DNA of 64,000 nucleotides from Lepidodermella squamata (Eukaryota; Gastrotricha). The translations under genes and the position numbers were made by a program. The notes under the pieces are model-generated. The model was given only the letters and a program-made list of their open reading frames with translations. It had not been told where the DNA came from and did not search any database. Of the stretch, positions 12,701 through 25,963 are shown piece after piece (position 1 is the first letter of the stretch; the number at the start of each line of letters is the position of its first letter). The stretch lies in contig JBLDXI010000020.1 in NCBI GenBank assembly GCA_047495785.1, forward strand, positions 1,426,001 to 1,490,000, given 5' to 3'.

Positions 12701-14068
12701 ATCGAGCGCAAGGGCTGAAAAGGCGAACTTCATTTTTAACTTAAAGAAAGATAGCAAAATCTATCGCGACGAGCTTTACTCGACCAATTAACCGGCGCCG
12801 ATCAAGGGGGAAGGTGGCACGTAAGTACTTACGCCACAAGCTGATAATGGAGATTCTTGCTGTTTTTCCGCGGTCAAATCTCGTTAATTTGGCGGTTTTC
12901 TCTTGCACAAAGTACTACAGATAAGAGAAAATAATACCGATGAAAAACTTGGCATTCATCGGTTATTTTAGCAGTGCATAGGGTGCCAATTGCCTGCATC
13001 AAGAATTTTAGACATTTAAAACGCCGAAAACCTGAAAAGATTCATTAATAACACAAAATCCGGAGTCACCTTCAGTAAAAGATTCAACTTTACGGTAGAA
13101 TATATGAAAGATGAACATTTGAAGAGTGGCAAGTAAGGAGTCATGGTAATAGGTATAACTGCGCATTGCACGCAATATTCTCTATCTCCAAACAGTGTTA
13201 GGTATAGGAGGAACTGCAAAATGAAAGCCAGTCATAAGCTCAATACAAGCCCTAATTCCTATAATACAGGTGCTAACAAATCCTCTGACTAATTGAAACT
13301 GATCGACACATTTAGCGGTGAGGAATGATTGAATCAATTTTTCGATTTCCTTGACATTTGCTCAACGTGGAGGATGGAGGAGGCCTTATACCTTAAAAGT
13401 TGAAATTACTATTCAAAATTCTGCATGTGTATATGTTCGCATTGTTCTCATGCATACTGTATTCAGCACCGATCGGCCATTTACTTCCAACTCCAGAGTG
13501 TGATGTGAAAAACAGCAGCAAAAGTTTGAAGATAGGTCCGAGATTAAAATTCAAACTTTTTTCTTTCGAGCCAGAAAGTTGTCAACGGTAATTTTAATAA
13601 ATTCAATATATGGTAGATACGCCAATTTTTAAAAGTTTTTTATTTTGGTTTCGAGGGTAATTATTTTTTTCCAGCTCCCCGTGGGCGCGGTGGTCCTCTG
13701 ACGGAGCCGAATGCAAAAGGATGCTAGCTGACAAAGGCGCGCGTAAGCGCCGTACCACCTGATTTCAAAGCTTTTGGAATTTCATTTTGAAATTTCAAAA
13801 ATGGTGGTGTCAATCCTTCTCACTCGAGAGCCCCTTTTTAATTTTTCATTACTTCCGACAGATCAATGAGCACAGTGACATGATGGACTATTTCAGCATC
13901 ACATACTCGCAACCTTGTTTTCATTTCAGACTCATTTCAAGATTCTTGATCTTGAGATTTCAGATTTTAAAGATTCTCCTAAAGCTATTCCCTGATGCTT
14001 ATGGAGTCCAGTTATTAATATTTTTTGCGTACTGAATTATATAGGAGCCATTGTTGATAGCCGTCAGA
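9796..14068. other. long region upstream of hunchback, no gene seen
   Basis: About 4.3 kb between the divergent hunchback and ATP synthase genes. The first 1.8 kb next to hunchback is rich in GA, CA and CG dinucleotide runs and ATG-poor codon-like frames of no recognisable family; the rest is plain AT-rich sequence. It probably holds hunchback 5'UTR, promoter and enhancers, judged only by position and length. Confidence 0.45.
10569..10651. repeat. CA/CG dinucleotide-rich tract
   Basis: Interrupted CA repeats run into a short CG repeat (CGCGCGCGC) and another CA run. Similar tracts occur near 10130-10150 (GA) and 11513-11534 (CA). They sit upstream of hunchback. Confidence 0.8.
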
Positions 14069-15920
<1,852 letters not shown>

Positions 15921-18900
15921 GCTATTGAAGGTTGAGTGAAATCAAGCTGATGTAAAATTTAAAAGACAGTATCCTGCATGAAATCGGATGCAGCGTATAA
16001 GACTCGAATAAAAAATGAACTTGCATCTAGACAAAATATGATATGTTTATGTATACGACACATCCGCAATCCTTATCCTTCTCGTGATTGTTAGGAACCC
16101 AAAAGCTGATGGATTCTAGTGATTAGTAAATTTTACTCGGTCGATTTTGATGTTGAACGCGCCCCTTAAGAAATCAAAAGCACTGCCTCTTATAGCTGAC
16201 GTCAGCGCTTCACTAAGCATCAGCAACGTCCACTCTGTCATTAATGGGTGACGAATGAATGAAAGTTAATATTATTGATAATCGTGAAAACCGAGTGGAC
16301 TACCTAGAGATACCAGCTATCCCTGTGTGATTACAAGGCTGTGTTCTGAATATATCCTCTGCCGCTACTGCGAGCACGATGAAAATAACGATCACCAGTA
16401 ATTGTTTCTGACTGCCCCGACAATGCTGTCGCCAAATATTAAGTGGACAAGCGCTCTTTAATAAACTAATGAGACGAGAATCACGTTTCTTTTTTTAATT
16501 GTTACAACTGGTTAACAACGACAAAGTCGGTATTCAATTTTTGGATCTCGATGTCGTCGATAATAATTTTGAACCGTGATGGTGTTGCACGGACTTTGTT
16601 TTTCAAAGTTAGCTGTAAGCTGCTTAGCTTTCTAGCCACGTTACTACGATAGAAGTGTTTTATGCTCCTGATTCAGGTAGCAGATGTCCAAGTCCAAGTG
16701 TCATTTGGAGGCCATCATCGAGAGTAAGCAACATGGCACTCACAGTCGCAGAAGGCAGATGCTGCATGGAACTGTAGTTCCTTCAGTCTACAGCTGGTTT
16801 GATCTGAAGTTTTAGAGTATTCAAGTTCAAGTTAAAAGTGTACTTTTCACGAGCGTATTACAGTAAGGTCTGCAGAACCTCCTGACAACAAAGCTGGACA
16901 ATTCCGATTAGCCCATTGGAGCATTCAAATTTTCTTGAGCTTCTTGCAGAAATTAGTCACTCACGATTGAAGCAAGCTTTAGCTGCCGGTCTTTTTTCAT
17001 TTTCGCTCCGGAAATGCTTCAAATGAATTCAAAATTTACCGATAGTTTCCCGCTGCTCGGATAGGTATATTTCGTATAGGTAGTAGCGGAGTATATTTTT
17101 ACTATTCTAGGAATGATAAACTAGACAACGGATAGGTATGCAGACATTCTGCGATGATAACTGTGACACCCTGGGAATTCCGAACGCTCAGCCCTTACTA
17201 GACAATCAATTTTTCACGATTTTGGTCTGCGAGACGAATTTATCGCTCAAACGTTTTAAGTCTAACACATATCTCAAAAAACCAACAGAAGCTCAAAAAA
17301 GGGTTCATCGCTCAATTTATTCAGGTCAGCGTGAATTCTTTGATTATAGCGATTGGTACAGTATGTTTAGGGTATGCTAACCCATAAACTATACCTAAAA
17401 TCACGGAGATTTATACATCCTCTTGAATGTTTCGAGAGGCGGATCACATTGGAATCCCAGCGGGTAACAAGCATCGAAGCTCAACATTTTGATTCAGATC
17501 AATATTAAACGAAGTTGAAAAGCCTCAAACTTCGAAACTTTCAAAGTTATTGAAAGGCTTATGATACCTAACCCAAACTTCCTGCAATCTCACAGGTCGC
17601 AAATAATTCAGCTTTCAGTCGACTTGAAACAGTTCTGCGCACCTTTTGCTGCTCCCGTTTTATGTTGTCAATAAATGAAAGCTTTGTCTTTTCATCATTT
17701 CTTTTTGCGCAGTAGGAGGTACATTAGATGTAATGAATATCCGAACGCTAGTGACTTCAATGCAACATCATAATGAATTGAAACATCACCTTAAAGCAGC
17801 TACTCCTGAAAACATTCGGTTGCAGCTTTAATATGTAGGTAATATTAATGGGCCATCAGCTATCCTGAATTGGACTCGCTCGATTGGACTCAGTTAGAAG
17901 TTGGATTTCGGAAATTCTTTAATAGCTAATGACGATAACATGTCAATAAGCGAGAACATCTTCCCGCCATCGATGATAGCAAGCAAATCACACCCGTCCA
18001 GTTGAACAAATATCCTAGTTTTCCGCAGGGATGCCTAAAAATGAGAGATTTGCGTAATTCGATCCACAGAGTACCTAATACGTCTGAGAATGATCGATAA
18101 AAAATGATTGGACAAAAAATGAGAAACGATCATTTCATCGTTTATTCCTAACCAAGCTAGAAATGATTTCCCCGATATATTCATTCGGGTTTAACAAAGC
18201 ATAAACATGTATAATAAATTGAAAACTGCAACTTCGTATAGCTGTAACTAGAAAATATACATTTCATCAGAACATCAATGCACTTCCATTGCGATAAAAT
18301 ATAACAGACGGATAATTGACTCACGCGACGGTCGTTTGATTTTTCATTTTTTCCCTCGTCAATAGCGGTTTATCAGCGGGTGTTTGCTTTGAGAAGCCGA
18401 TTCTTTATACGCAGAATATAATTCATATCGAGAGCAAGTAAAAATCATTACTATAGATTGGCTTTGCGCGGGACATGTTATACAAAAAATATTTATTTTC
18501 AAATTAGCCGATATTATGTATTTTTACGATGGATCTGCTGTCATTTTTAACCGACCAAATTTTCTAGCATCTGTTTTATTAACACACACGCGAAGTTGTA
18601 GGCGATCCTCCAACACTGAAGAGGCGATGTCCAACATAAATCCGACCAAAATATCACCACTATGGTTAGAATAACGTTGCGCTATTGATATGTTATATGC
18701 AATTGACATAACTGCCAGTTCACCTAATATTAATACTTCATGACGGGAAAACAGTGAGCACCACGATGCGCGCATACAAATGCGAAACCGTTTTTTCTGG
18801 AGTCGGTGTGCACACATCATCAGCTCGCATTAGCCAATCATCATAAGTAGCGCATTATAGCCGCGCGATATTTCGCAGCAATAATTTATTCCGAAAATGT

Positions 18901-20804
18901 CTCAATACGTCAATGCAGATTTTCCCTTGATAAAATTGAAATAGCTGGAGTTGTCCGTCCAGGACAAATTTAGATTGGCTATTATTTTTCAAAAAATTCG
19001 TTGCGTGTTTCTGACATACTTCATTCCTAGTTATTTTTGCGTGCATTCATTTGAACGCGATCAACCTCTTATTCCTAGCTCCGTGCAAATGAAGATTCAG
19101 CGGCTCGTCGGATCGCGACTTTATTCAAGTGTATTAGCTAGGTACCTCTGAATCCTTGAATTTAGGCTGGAAAATTTCAACTATTCGCTGTTCGGAAACA
19201 TCCCGGAATATTCATTCTGTGCACTCTCACTTTCATGAGGAAATTAGCCAAAGATTTATAGCTTGTCCATGGCCAATAGCGAAACACGAAGCCTGAGATT
19301 GATGATATGGCGTTCTTTGCTTCGTTTTAGCCACGATCTTCGTTTTTTATTGCTATGTCTTTCAAAGCCATGCGCGGTGAATAAGTGCGCCCATTTAACG
19401 CGCCAAAACTACAGAGCACCTCGATGCATATCGTTCTGCTACAGCTTGTAGCTTGAAGTTGTCTAAGATAAATATTATCCAACATAAAGGAGAGCTATTC
19501 TTTCGCTTTTTTTGGTCCCGAGATAATCGTTGGTTTTTTACTACAACCGCGTATCGCGTTACCATATACGCAGCCGGTGTTTGGCGATGATTGCGATTCA
19601 TTATCACAGTAGATGGAGGCGCGGAGTTTTCTTCGAGCAATACGATTATTATTTCTTTATACATTATACTTCCGTCTGTAGAGTATTCCAGTATAGCGAA
19701 AAATGCGCTCGTTGCAATTTGCGATTCCACGTAGACACATGCACATGTTTATAGGCTCGAAATGCCCAAACCTTAAGCTTTTCCGCTATTTCGAGTATTT
19801 TAGCTTTGAAGACCATTTAATATTACGATTTGACCGTAATTTACTTTTGATTATGAACATGCAGAAAAACCGTATCATTCTGGTATGTTATCGCATCATC
19901 TGCTCTGGCCGCCATGAGGAAGAAATCTAACGAAGAACGCGCGTTTTTTACAAATTGTTCGGTGCTGGGAATAATTGAAGCAAATTAAAGGCGGCCGATG
20001 CGCAGGTAGATTGCGGGCTCGTTTACTAAGCGGGTTGTATTATATTCTTGGTTAAAGCTATTTCTTGTTAATACTGGTATCAGAAGATGCCATCATGCCA
20101 TTCGTTATAAATTTCCCTTTATATGTTGGGAATCTGACCTGGAAAAAGAATGTTTTCTTGACATTTTATTTTCCCATCGCAAGATGCTCCGATGTTACGG
20201 CTATTTTTGGTAACCTTTGGTCATTCGGCGCGAAATCATTGGTCAATTAGCTGTGGCGATCGAAAACCCTAATTGCCAATCTGCTTGTAAAATGTCGGAA
20301 AATCCTACATTTTTTTACAACGGTCTGATGCATTTGCAAATTAGAAACCCAGTGATATGCGTATGATATTTATCCCGAAATAGCGTCGCGACCCGTTGGG
20401 AACTTGGCTTGCCCTTCCGACAAAAAACTCCGTTGTAAAAACGAACTTACATATCACAGTAATCTCCGTAATAGCGTGGCTTCTTCTCGACAGTAGTTTG
20501 CGAAAGCGATGATAGGCTAGACATAATGCATGTGATAAGCGTCAATCGATTTTCTGAAAAAATGCCCTCTGGAAAAACAATATTTTGTGGATACCTATAT
20601 AGTAAAAAATGAAACAAATATGAATCAATAACATAATTCAATAGATTTAGCTGCGACTACTCATCTTATTTACGAATACTTATAAGCCAACTATTTTCCG
20701 TCGACAGTATTAATAAAAATAGCGACCCAATTTTTAGACGTTTCGATCAAGAGCAACTTCACTATACATACATACTGGTATGGTCAAAAATTGATAACAA
20801 TTAA
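15921..20804. other. 4.9 kb interval without a recognised gene
   Basis: Only short chance frames occur, none with a recognisable domain or a matching splice partner. AATAAA at 16007-16012 serves the ATP synthase gene. No tRNA-like internal promoter or mobile-element terminus was spotted by eye. It may carry regulatory DNA for the downstream GPCR pair or unrecognised decayed elements. Confidence 0.4.
16007..16012 (+). terminator. poly(A) signal of ATP synthase alpha
   Basis: AATAAA 87 bases after the stop codon, within an AT-rich stretch. Confidence 0.6.
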
Positions 20805-22559
20805 ATGACACAGCCTGCGTCATTTTTATCGACAACCAAACGCTCAATTTTAACGAATGCCACGAAAGTTGCATCGAAAACGACGATTGCGAAAGCATCT
20901 CGAGCTTCGTCACTGCTATCATCGACAGTTTCCCGAACAACTCGATCTGTTACTATAGCCGCTTCGACAACACCTATAACCGTTTACAGCAATCGATTTA
21001 TTACCGGAAGCAATGGCATCGCTTTCCCGGGCAACAATATGACAGATTACGGGTTGAACTCATTCGATTGGAGTAATACAACACAAGTCGAGACGACTGA
21101 ACAAGACGTATCATCTCCTTCCTTCAGTGATGAATTCCGAGGATTCCTCATAGCCTGCTACACGCTCTCTTGCATCTTGGCCGTTGCCGGCAATATCATG
21201 TGCGTCATTGTTTTCGTCGAACAACGAAGAAGATCAAACCAGCCTGAGACTTTCACATATCTTATCAACTTGGCGGTCTGTGACATTCTCATGGCCGTAT
21301 TTTGCGTAATTAATAGCATGATTTTGTTGCAAAATGCGAATTTTCTCTTCTTATTGCAGATTCCTTTCACTGCCATCAATTTTCTCTATCAATGGATCTT
21401 CCCACGTATGATTTTTCTCATTATTTGCAAGTTGATTTATGGGAAATCTTTATTTTTCAGATTTTCTTTGCCCATTGGTCTTATTTTGCCAAATGTGCTT
21501 CGTCATCGCCTCAATAGGAACAAACATATGCATATCCTTGCATCGGTTAAACGGCATTTTACGTCCTCTAGATCTATCCTCTCACAGTAAGGCTTCCAAA
21601 AAATTGACCTGCCTTACACATTTTGGAAAATTACTTAGGTAACCTGGTGACAACCAGTATTTTAGGAGTTTGGCTTTTAGCTGCATGCGTCAGCACGGTG
21701 AATTTTGCAATCGGTGGCGTCAATCCGCAATCGAATCAATGCGGTGAAATCAATTTTATCGAAGGCTACGAAGCTTTATGGCAGTACGCCGTCAGTACTT
21801 TGATGCTTTTCTTGCCCATGGTTTGTCAACTTTTTATGCCGCGAATTTCGAAATTATTTTTCCGAAACTTTAGACTGTGATCATCTTAGTTTATAGCGGA
21901 ATCGGATACATTTTGTTCTGCAGACCTAGTGGCTTGGGACCCGTCCCAACTGCTAATGTTACCAAGCGTCCGAACTCCAAAGTTGCCGTGAAAGAGGATA
22001 GACGACTTGACGACAGAAGAAAGGTTTTTACTTCGCATTGAACTTTGATTCATTTTAATTAGCTTTTTCTTAGCTCATCGTCACCTTATTTTGCGTTGCA
22101 TTATGCTTCTGTATTGGCTGGAGCCCTATACACATATTTTTTATCGCCATAACAATGGACCCGTCCCTGCAAGAGCATGAAGCTGCTCTGTACATTTACG
22201 CGCTTTGGTAAGTATAACGCAGCCTATAAAACAATTTTATTAATATTTCCCTAAAATTAAGTCATATCATCGCGATGTCCCACTCTTTTCACAACCCGGT
22301 GGTCTACCTCTGCAGCAAACATTTTCGGGTAAGCCCTAAATAGCTATCATTGTTGAGGAAATAGGAAATTATCAATATGCCACTTTAGGATACTCTGTTC
22401 AACCTTGGTAGAGGAAGGCGGCGAAGAGCGGTAACCGAAAGGATCAGGAGTGGCACACATCACGAGAGGTCTTGCCTCAATCAGTCCGAAATCACGTCAT
22501 CAAACCACGTCACGCATGAGCGCAATAACATGCGCCTGAATAGCCATTCTTCAAGCTGA
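20805..22559 (+). CDS. class A (rhodopsin-like) GPCR, orphan, copy 1
   Basis: Seven-helix receptor of the plasma membrane; ligand unknown. Eight exons, 20805-21305, 21360-21405, 21461-21586, 21639-21820, 21874-22023, 22074-22207, 22262-22328 and 22389-22559, join to 458 residues. A 100-residue Ser/Thr-rich extracellular N-terminus with N-glycosylation sites leads to TM1 (GNIMCVIVFV), TM2 (LINLAVCDILMAVFC) and TM3. The usual DRY at the end of TM3 reads HRL. TM5 keeps Pro and Tyr in register (LPM then TVIILVY) only with the acceptor at 21871-21873. TM6 has CIGWSP instead of CWxP, and TM7 has a normal NPVVY. A basic cytoplasmic tail follows. Closest relative in the window is the next gene, with the same exon pattern. 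Neuropeptide-type is a guess. Confidence 0.88.
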
Positions 22560-23248
22560 AAGGCCATTTATATTTTATATAAAGTCACGCAGTTTTCTAG
22601 AACTTTTTGGCTTTTTACGCATTGAAAACACATTTATATTACGTTTGAAAATGCGGGGTTTTTGCTGAAGCAAGCTTTTAGCTATCTAGTCTGCGATTGG
22701 TGCAAATTATACCGGATATTAAATTACCTAATTATTCGTGAGGGTATGAATATCGGAATGCGAATGACAATTTTGTAAATAAAGAATTTCGGTGAAGCCT
22801 AAAAGCGAATCAACGAATGGTTCAATGATTTCAAGAATCTCATGTGTCCCAATTAACCTGTCAGCATCTTGTCAGCGGGCATCCTGAAAATGAAAAATTC
22901 AAAAACCTTTTTAATAAGATTATCTTAAGCTAAGGTTGATTACCTAATATCTATACTCAAGTTATATATTTTGCACTTGAAGCCTGCTTTTTGCGATAAA
23001 AAAGCCTGAAGCCCACTATAATGTAAACCATAGCCTGAACAAGTGGATTAGCGGACATAGCATTTGCTGGTGTTCTCATAATTATATACTTGCACAGAGT
23101 GATTTAGTTCTCATTCGCGTGTTGAGTTGAGTTATCCACACCTGGCAAATCACACGCAATAAAAAGAAAGTTTCACGCATATTTCTCGGCATGAATAATC
23201 TTTTGATCATAGCTTTCTTGGTCTTAGAATAAATTGCAAGCTAGAACA
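22560..23248. other. spacer between the two GPCR genes
   Basis: Nearly 690 bases of AT-rich DNA; no exon or repeat recognised. It should hold the 3'UTR of copy 1 and the promoter of copy 2. Confidence 0.5.
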
Positions 23249-24888
23249 ATGAATGAGCATGTGAACCTGAGCGATTTAATTTCAACAACTCTAATAACGG
23301 GTAGTGGCGAAAGTGCGCCCCTGGAAGCCCATGACAAGGTGATTGGGGTGAACATTTCCCAGCCTGAAGCCGCCCAATTCAGCGATGATTTTCGAATTGT
23401 ACTCATAACAATATATTCCCTACTCTGCCTCCTCTCTGTGATGGGAAACATTGTCAGCATTCTCGTTTTTCTAAAGCAACGGAAGACTTTGCGACAAAAT
23501 GACGTACGCATCCTGCAGCTCTTCCTTATGAACATCCATTCCTTACGGCTGTTTTAACAGATATCACTCTATCTCATCAACTTGGCTGTTTGCGACCTCT
23601 TCATGGGACTGTTTTGTGTAAGAGGCTGATTTTAATATTTGAGCAACTATAGCTATAATCGTTTTCATACTTCTGACAGATTCCTTTTACAGTATATGGT
23701 TTATTGGACGAGTGGTCCTTGCCGGGTAAGTTTCGCCTTTGAAACAATTCCCGCTGTATTTTGTCCCATACCGTGATAGAAACCTTGTGCAAAGCGGTGC
23801 TGGCTGGCCAGATATTATTTGTGATGGCTTCTGTTTCAACTAACGTTGTGATAGCGCTTCAAAGGCTCAAACTAATAATGGACCCCCTCGATCAGTCATC
23901 TCACAGTATGATTCTGCCTAAGATCCTATCATTTACACTGTATACACCGATATTTTATCAAAAGAACTTCGCTTGCTTGTCAGTTTTGCAGCAATATGGC
24001 TGACGGCATTGGGGACTAGCGGGATCGAATTTTCAGTCGGTGGCGTCAACGAGCACAAAAAATGCAGCAATATAGGCAGCTACAATGCTCCAAACGAGAA
24101 CATATGGCTGTTGGCATGGGTGGTATTCGTACCAATCCTAACCCTGCTCGTTCCCACTGTAATTTTTTGTGACAAGTTCCCCAACTGGGTTGAGGAATTA
24201 CTCTGATTTTCGAATTCAGATAATAATTCTATCTGTGTATGGATGGAGCGCCCATTTACTGCAACATGCATCGAACGAAACGCCCCTGACCACATCTTAT
24301 AACGATAGAGGAGATGACAAGAAAAGGGTTAGTAGGGCCCATTGAAAGGTTTCATATAAGGCTCTATTTTTTCCTTAGGTAACAATCACGTTGTTCTGCG
24401 TTGCTGCTTGTTTTTGCATAAGCTGGATTCCGTTACACCTATTCAGCATTGTCACTTTGGTATTTCCTGAATTGGAACGTTCTCCTGTAGCTAAATACGC
24501 TTTCATTATATGGTAAATTACTTATACCTATCGAATATCATTCTGTAGTTCCATTTATTTATATGCCAGCCACGTTGCTGCTATGTCGCATTCGTTCCAG
24601 AATCCCATAATATTTCTTATATCAAGTCGGCAATTTCGCGTAAGTTATCAAATGCTCTAAGCATCGCTGTGTAACATCCCTCGTTTTACCAGCGTACCTT
24701 GGTTCTCCTGCTATCAAGGAAGAGCCTCAAAAAAGGCTTTATTTTACGGTTAGGACATTGGAACAGGGAAGAAGTATGTACCTAACCTGCACTATTACTA
24801 TATTTCATTAAAAATAATTATCGCGCAGAGATCGGCCTCCATCAAGCGCCAAATGCATAATCGATCGTACGAGCTGAGCTCTGTTTGA
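23249..24888 (+). CDS. class A GPCR, orphan, tandem copy 2
   Basis: Paralog of the upstream receptor, same strand. Ten exons, 23249-23503, 23561-23617, 23680-23725, 23780-23905, 23965-24158, 24220-24327, 24379-24512, 24570-24639, 24693-24773 and 24829-24888, join to 376 residues. Three exons have exactly the copy 1 lengths (46, 126 and 134 bases) with the same phases. The N-terminus is short. TM1 GNIVSILVFLKQRK, TM2 LINLAVCDLFMGLFC, and IPFT opens the next exon as in copy 1. The DRY position reads QRL, TM6 reads CISWIP, and TM7 has NPIIF, so the tyrosine of NPxxY is lost as well. The acceptor of exon 5 (CAAAAG) is the weakest join. Copy 2 has two introns that copy 1 lacks, one before TM2 and one in the tail. 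Confidence 0.83.
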
Positions 24889-25214
24889 AGAAGCAGATTC
24901 TTCACGGCCGATACAGCGTCTAGCATGCGGAAAATTATCTAAGCAACTAGCGATGTTCTCTGCATTCTTTGTTTTATTTTGTGAGTTGTGCCTGAGAACC
25001 TTAAGGTCTCCTTAGAATAAGATGCTCGATGAATAAATTTCATCAGGGTTGAGATCGCTTCGAGAGCTTGTGTCGTAATGTAAGTGAATGAATGGAAAAT
25101 AATTAGCTCCGCCATTCGATTAGCCCGAGTTGTATTTTGCTAAAGGAAGTCAGTTCATTATGCCTCTCATTGCTGATCACAGAGTCACATAAGCTAGGCA
25201 GGATCAAGTGATGT
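24889..25214. other. 3' flank of GPCR copy 2
   Basis: AT-rich, with no exon or recognised repeat; an AATAAA (ATGAATAAATTT) near 25030 may end the GPCR transcript. Confidence 0.4.
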
Positions 25215-25439
25215 TAAGTACCGGATGCTGAACTTCTGACTTCTCCATAATAATTTTCTCGCGCCGTCGAACCATTTTTTGCAAATGCTAAATATAGTAA
25301 CAAAATCTTCAATGTATAGTGATTTGCTGTAAATCTAAAGCTAAAAATAGAACGTGTTGTTACTTTTGGCATTGCAAAAAACGGATCGACGGCGCGAGAA
25401 AATTATTATGGTGATCAGTAGCTCTGCATCCGGTACTTA
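25215..25439. mobile_element. MITE with about 70-base terminal inverted repeats, TA-flanked
   Basis: The left end (AGTACCGGATGC...TTTTCTCGCGCCGTCGA) returns as the reverse complement at the right end, over about 70 bases with a divergent patch near base 20. A TA dinucleotide flanks each end, as left by Tc1/mariner-type insertion. The core has no coding capacity, so it is a non-autonomous element of about 225 bases. Class is inferred from the TA and the size only. Confidence 0.8.
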
Positions 25440-25503
25440 CTTGGGCAGGATGACCAATCAATGACGATCAATCCCTTTACTGAACTCTATCATCATCCAG
25501 AGA

Positions 25504-25841
25504 ATTTCTTAGATATTCATTATCAGAGAATTATACTGGGAAAATATTCCCTGAAAAGAATGCATGGCCTAAAGGTTGGCTATTATTGGGAGCCACAAGC
25601 CCGTGAACTGTGGTCTGCAGTTTCTTGAAAAAGTTGCGCCTTGAAAAAGTTCAGAAAAGACGTTGCTGGTGTGTGCTTGTGTGCTCTGACATTAACTCGC
25701 CAGTAATGACGGAGTATTGTGGCTTGGTTAAATTGGTCAACTACCGCTGGACAATTGTTGGTCCACTGAGAAGAACGCAGAACGTAGAACGCAGAAGGCA
25801 GAACGCGCAGAACGCAGAACAAAAAATAAAAAAACATGCGG
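25504..25841. repeat. left copy of 338-base direct repeat flanking the LINE
   Basis: Same orientation and, by eye, identical to 30995-31333 except for one A in a homopolymer. It ends AACATGCGG and then meets the LINE 3' tail. It contains a degenerate tandem array of the 7-mer AGAACGC (about 25771-25819). Most simply read as an unusually long target-site duplication. Confidence 0.9.
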
Positions 25842-25963
25842 CCAATGCCAATGCCAATGATTTATTGCCGAGACCAGTCGACAACACCAGGTTATAAAAA
25901 TATAGAAGAAAAAAGGAAAAAAGCAAAATTAGGCAGATATAACACAGCAGCTTTGCAGCGAGG

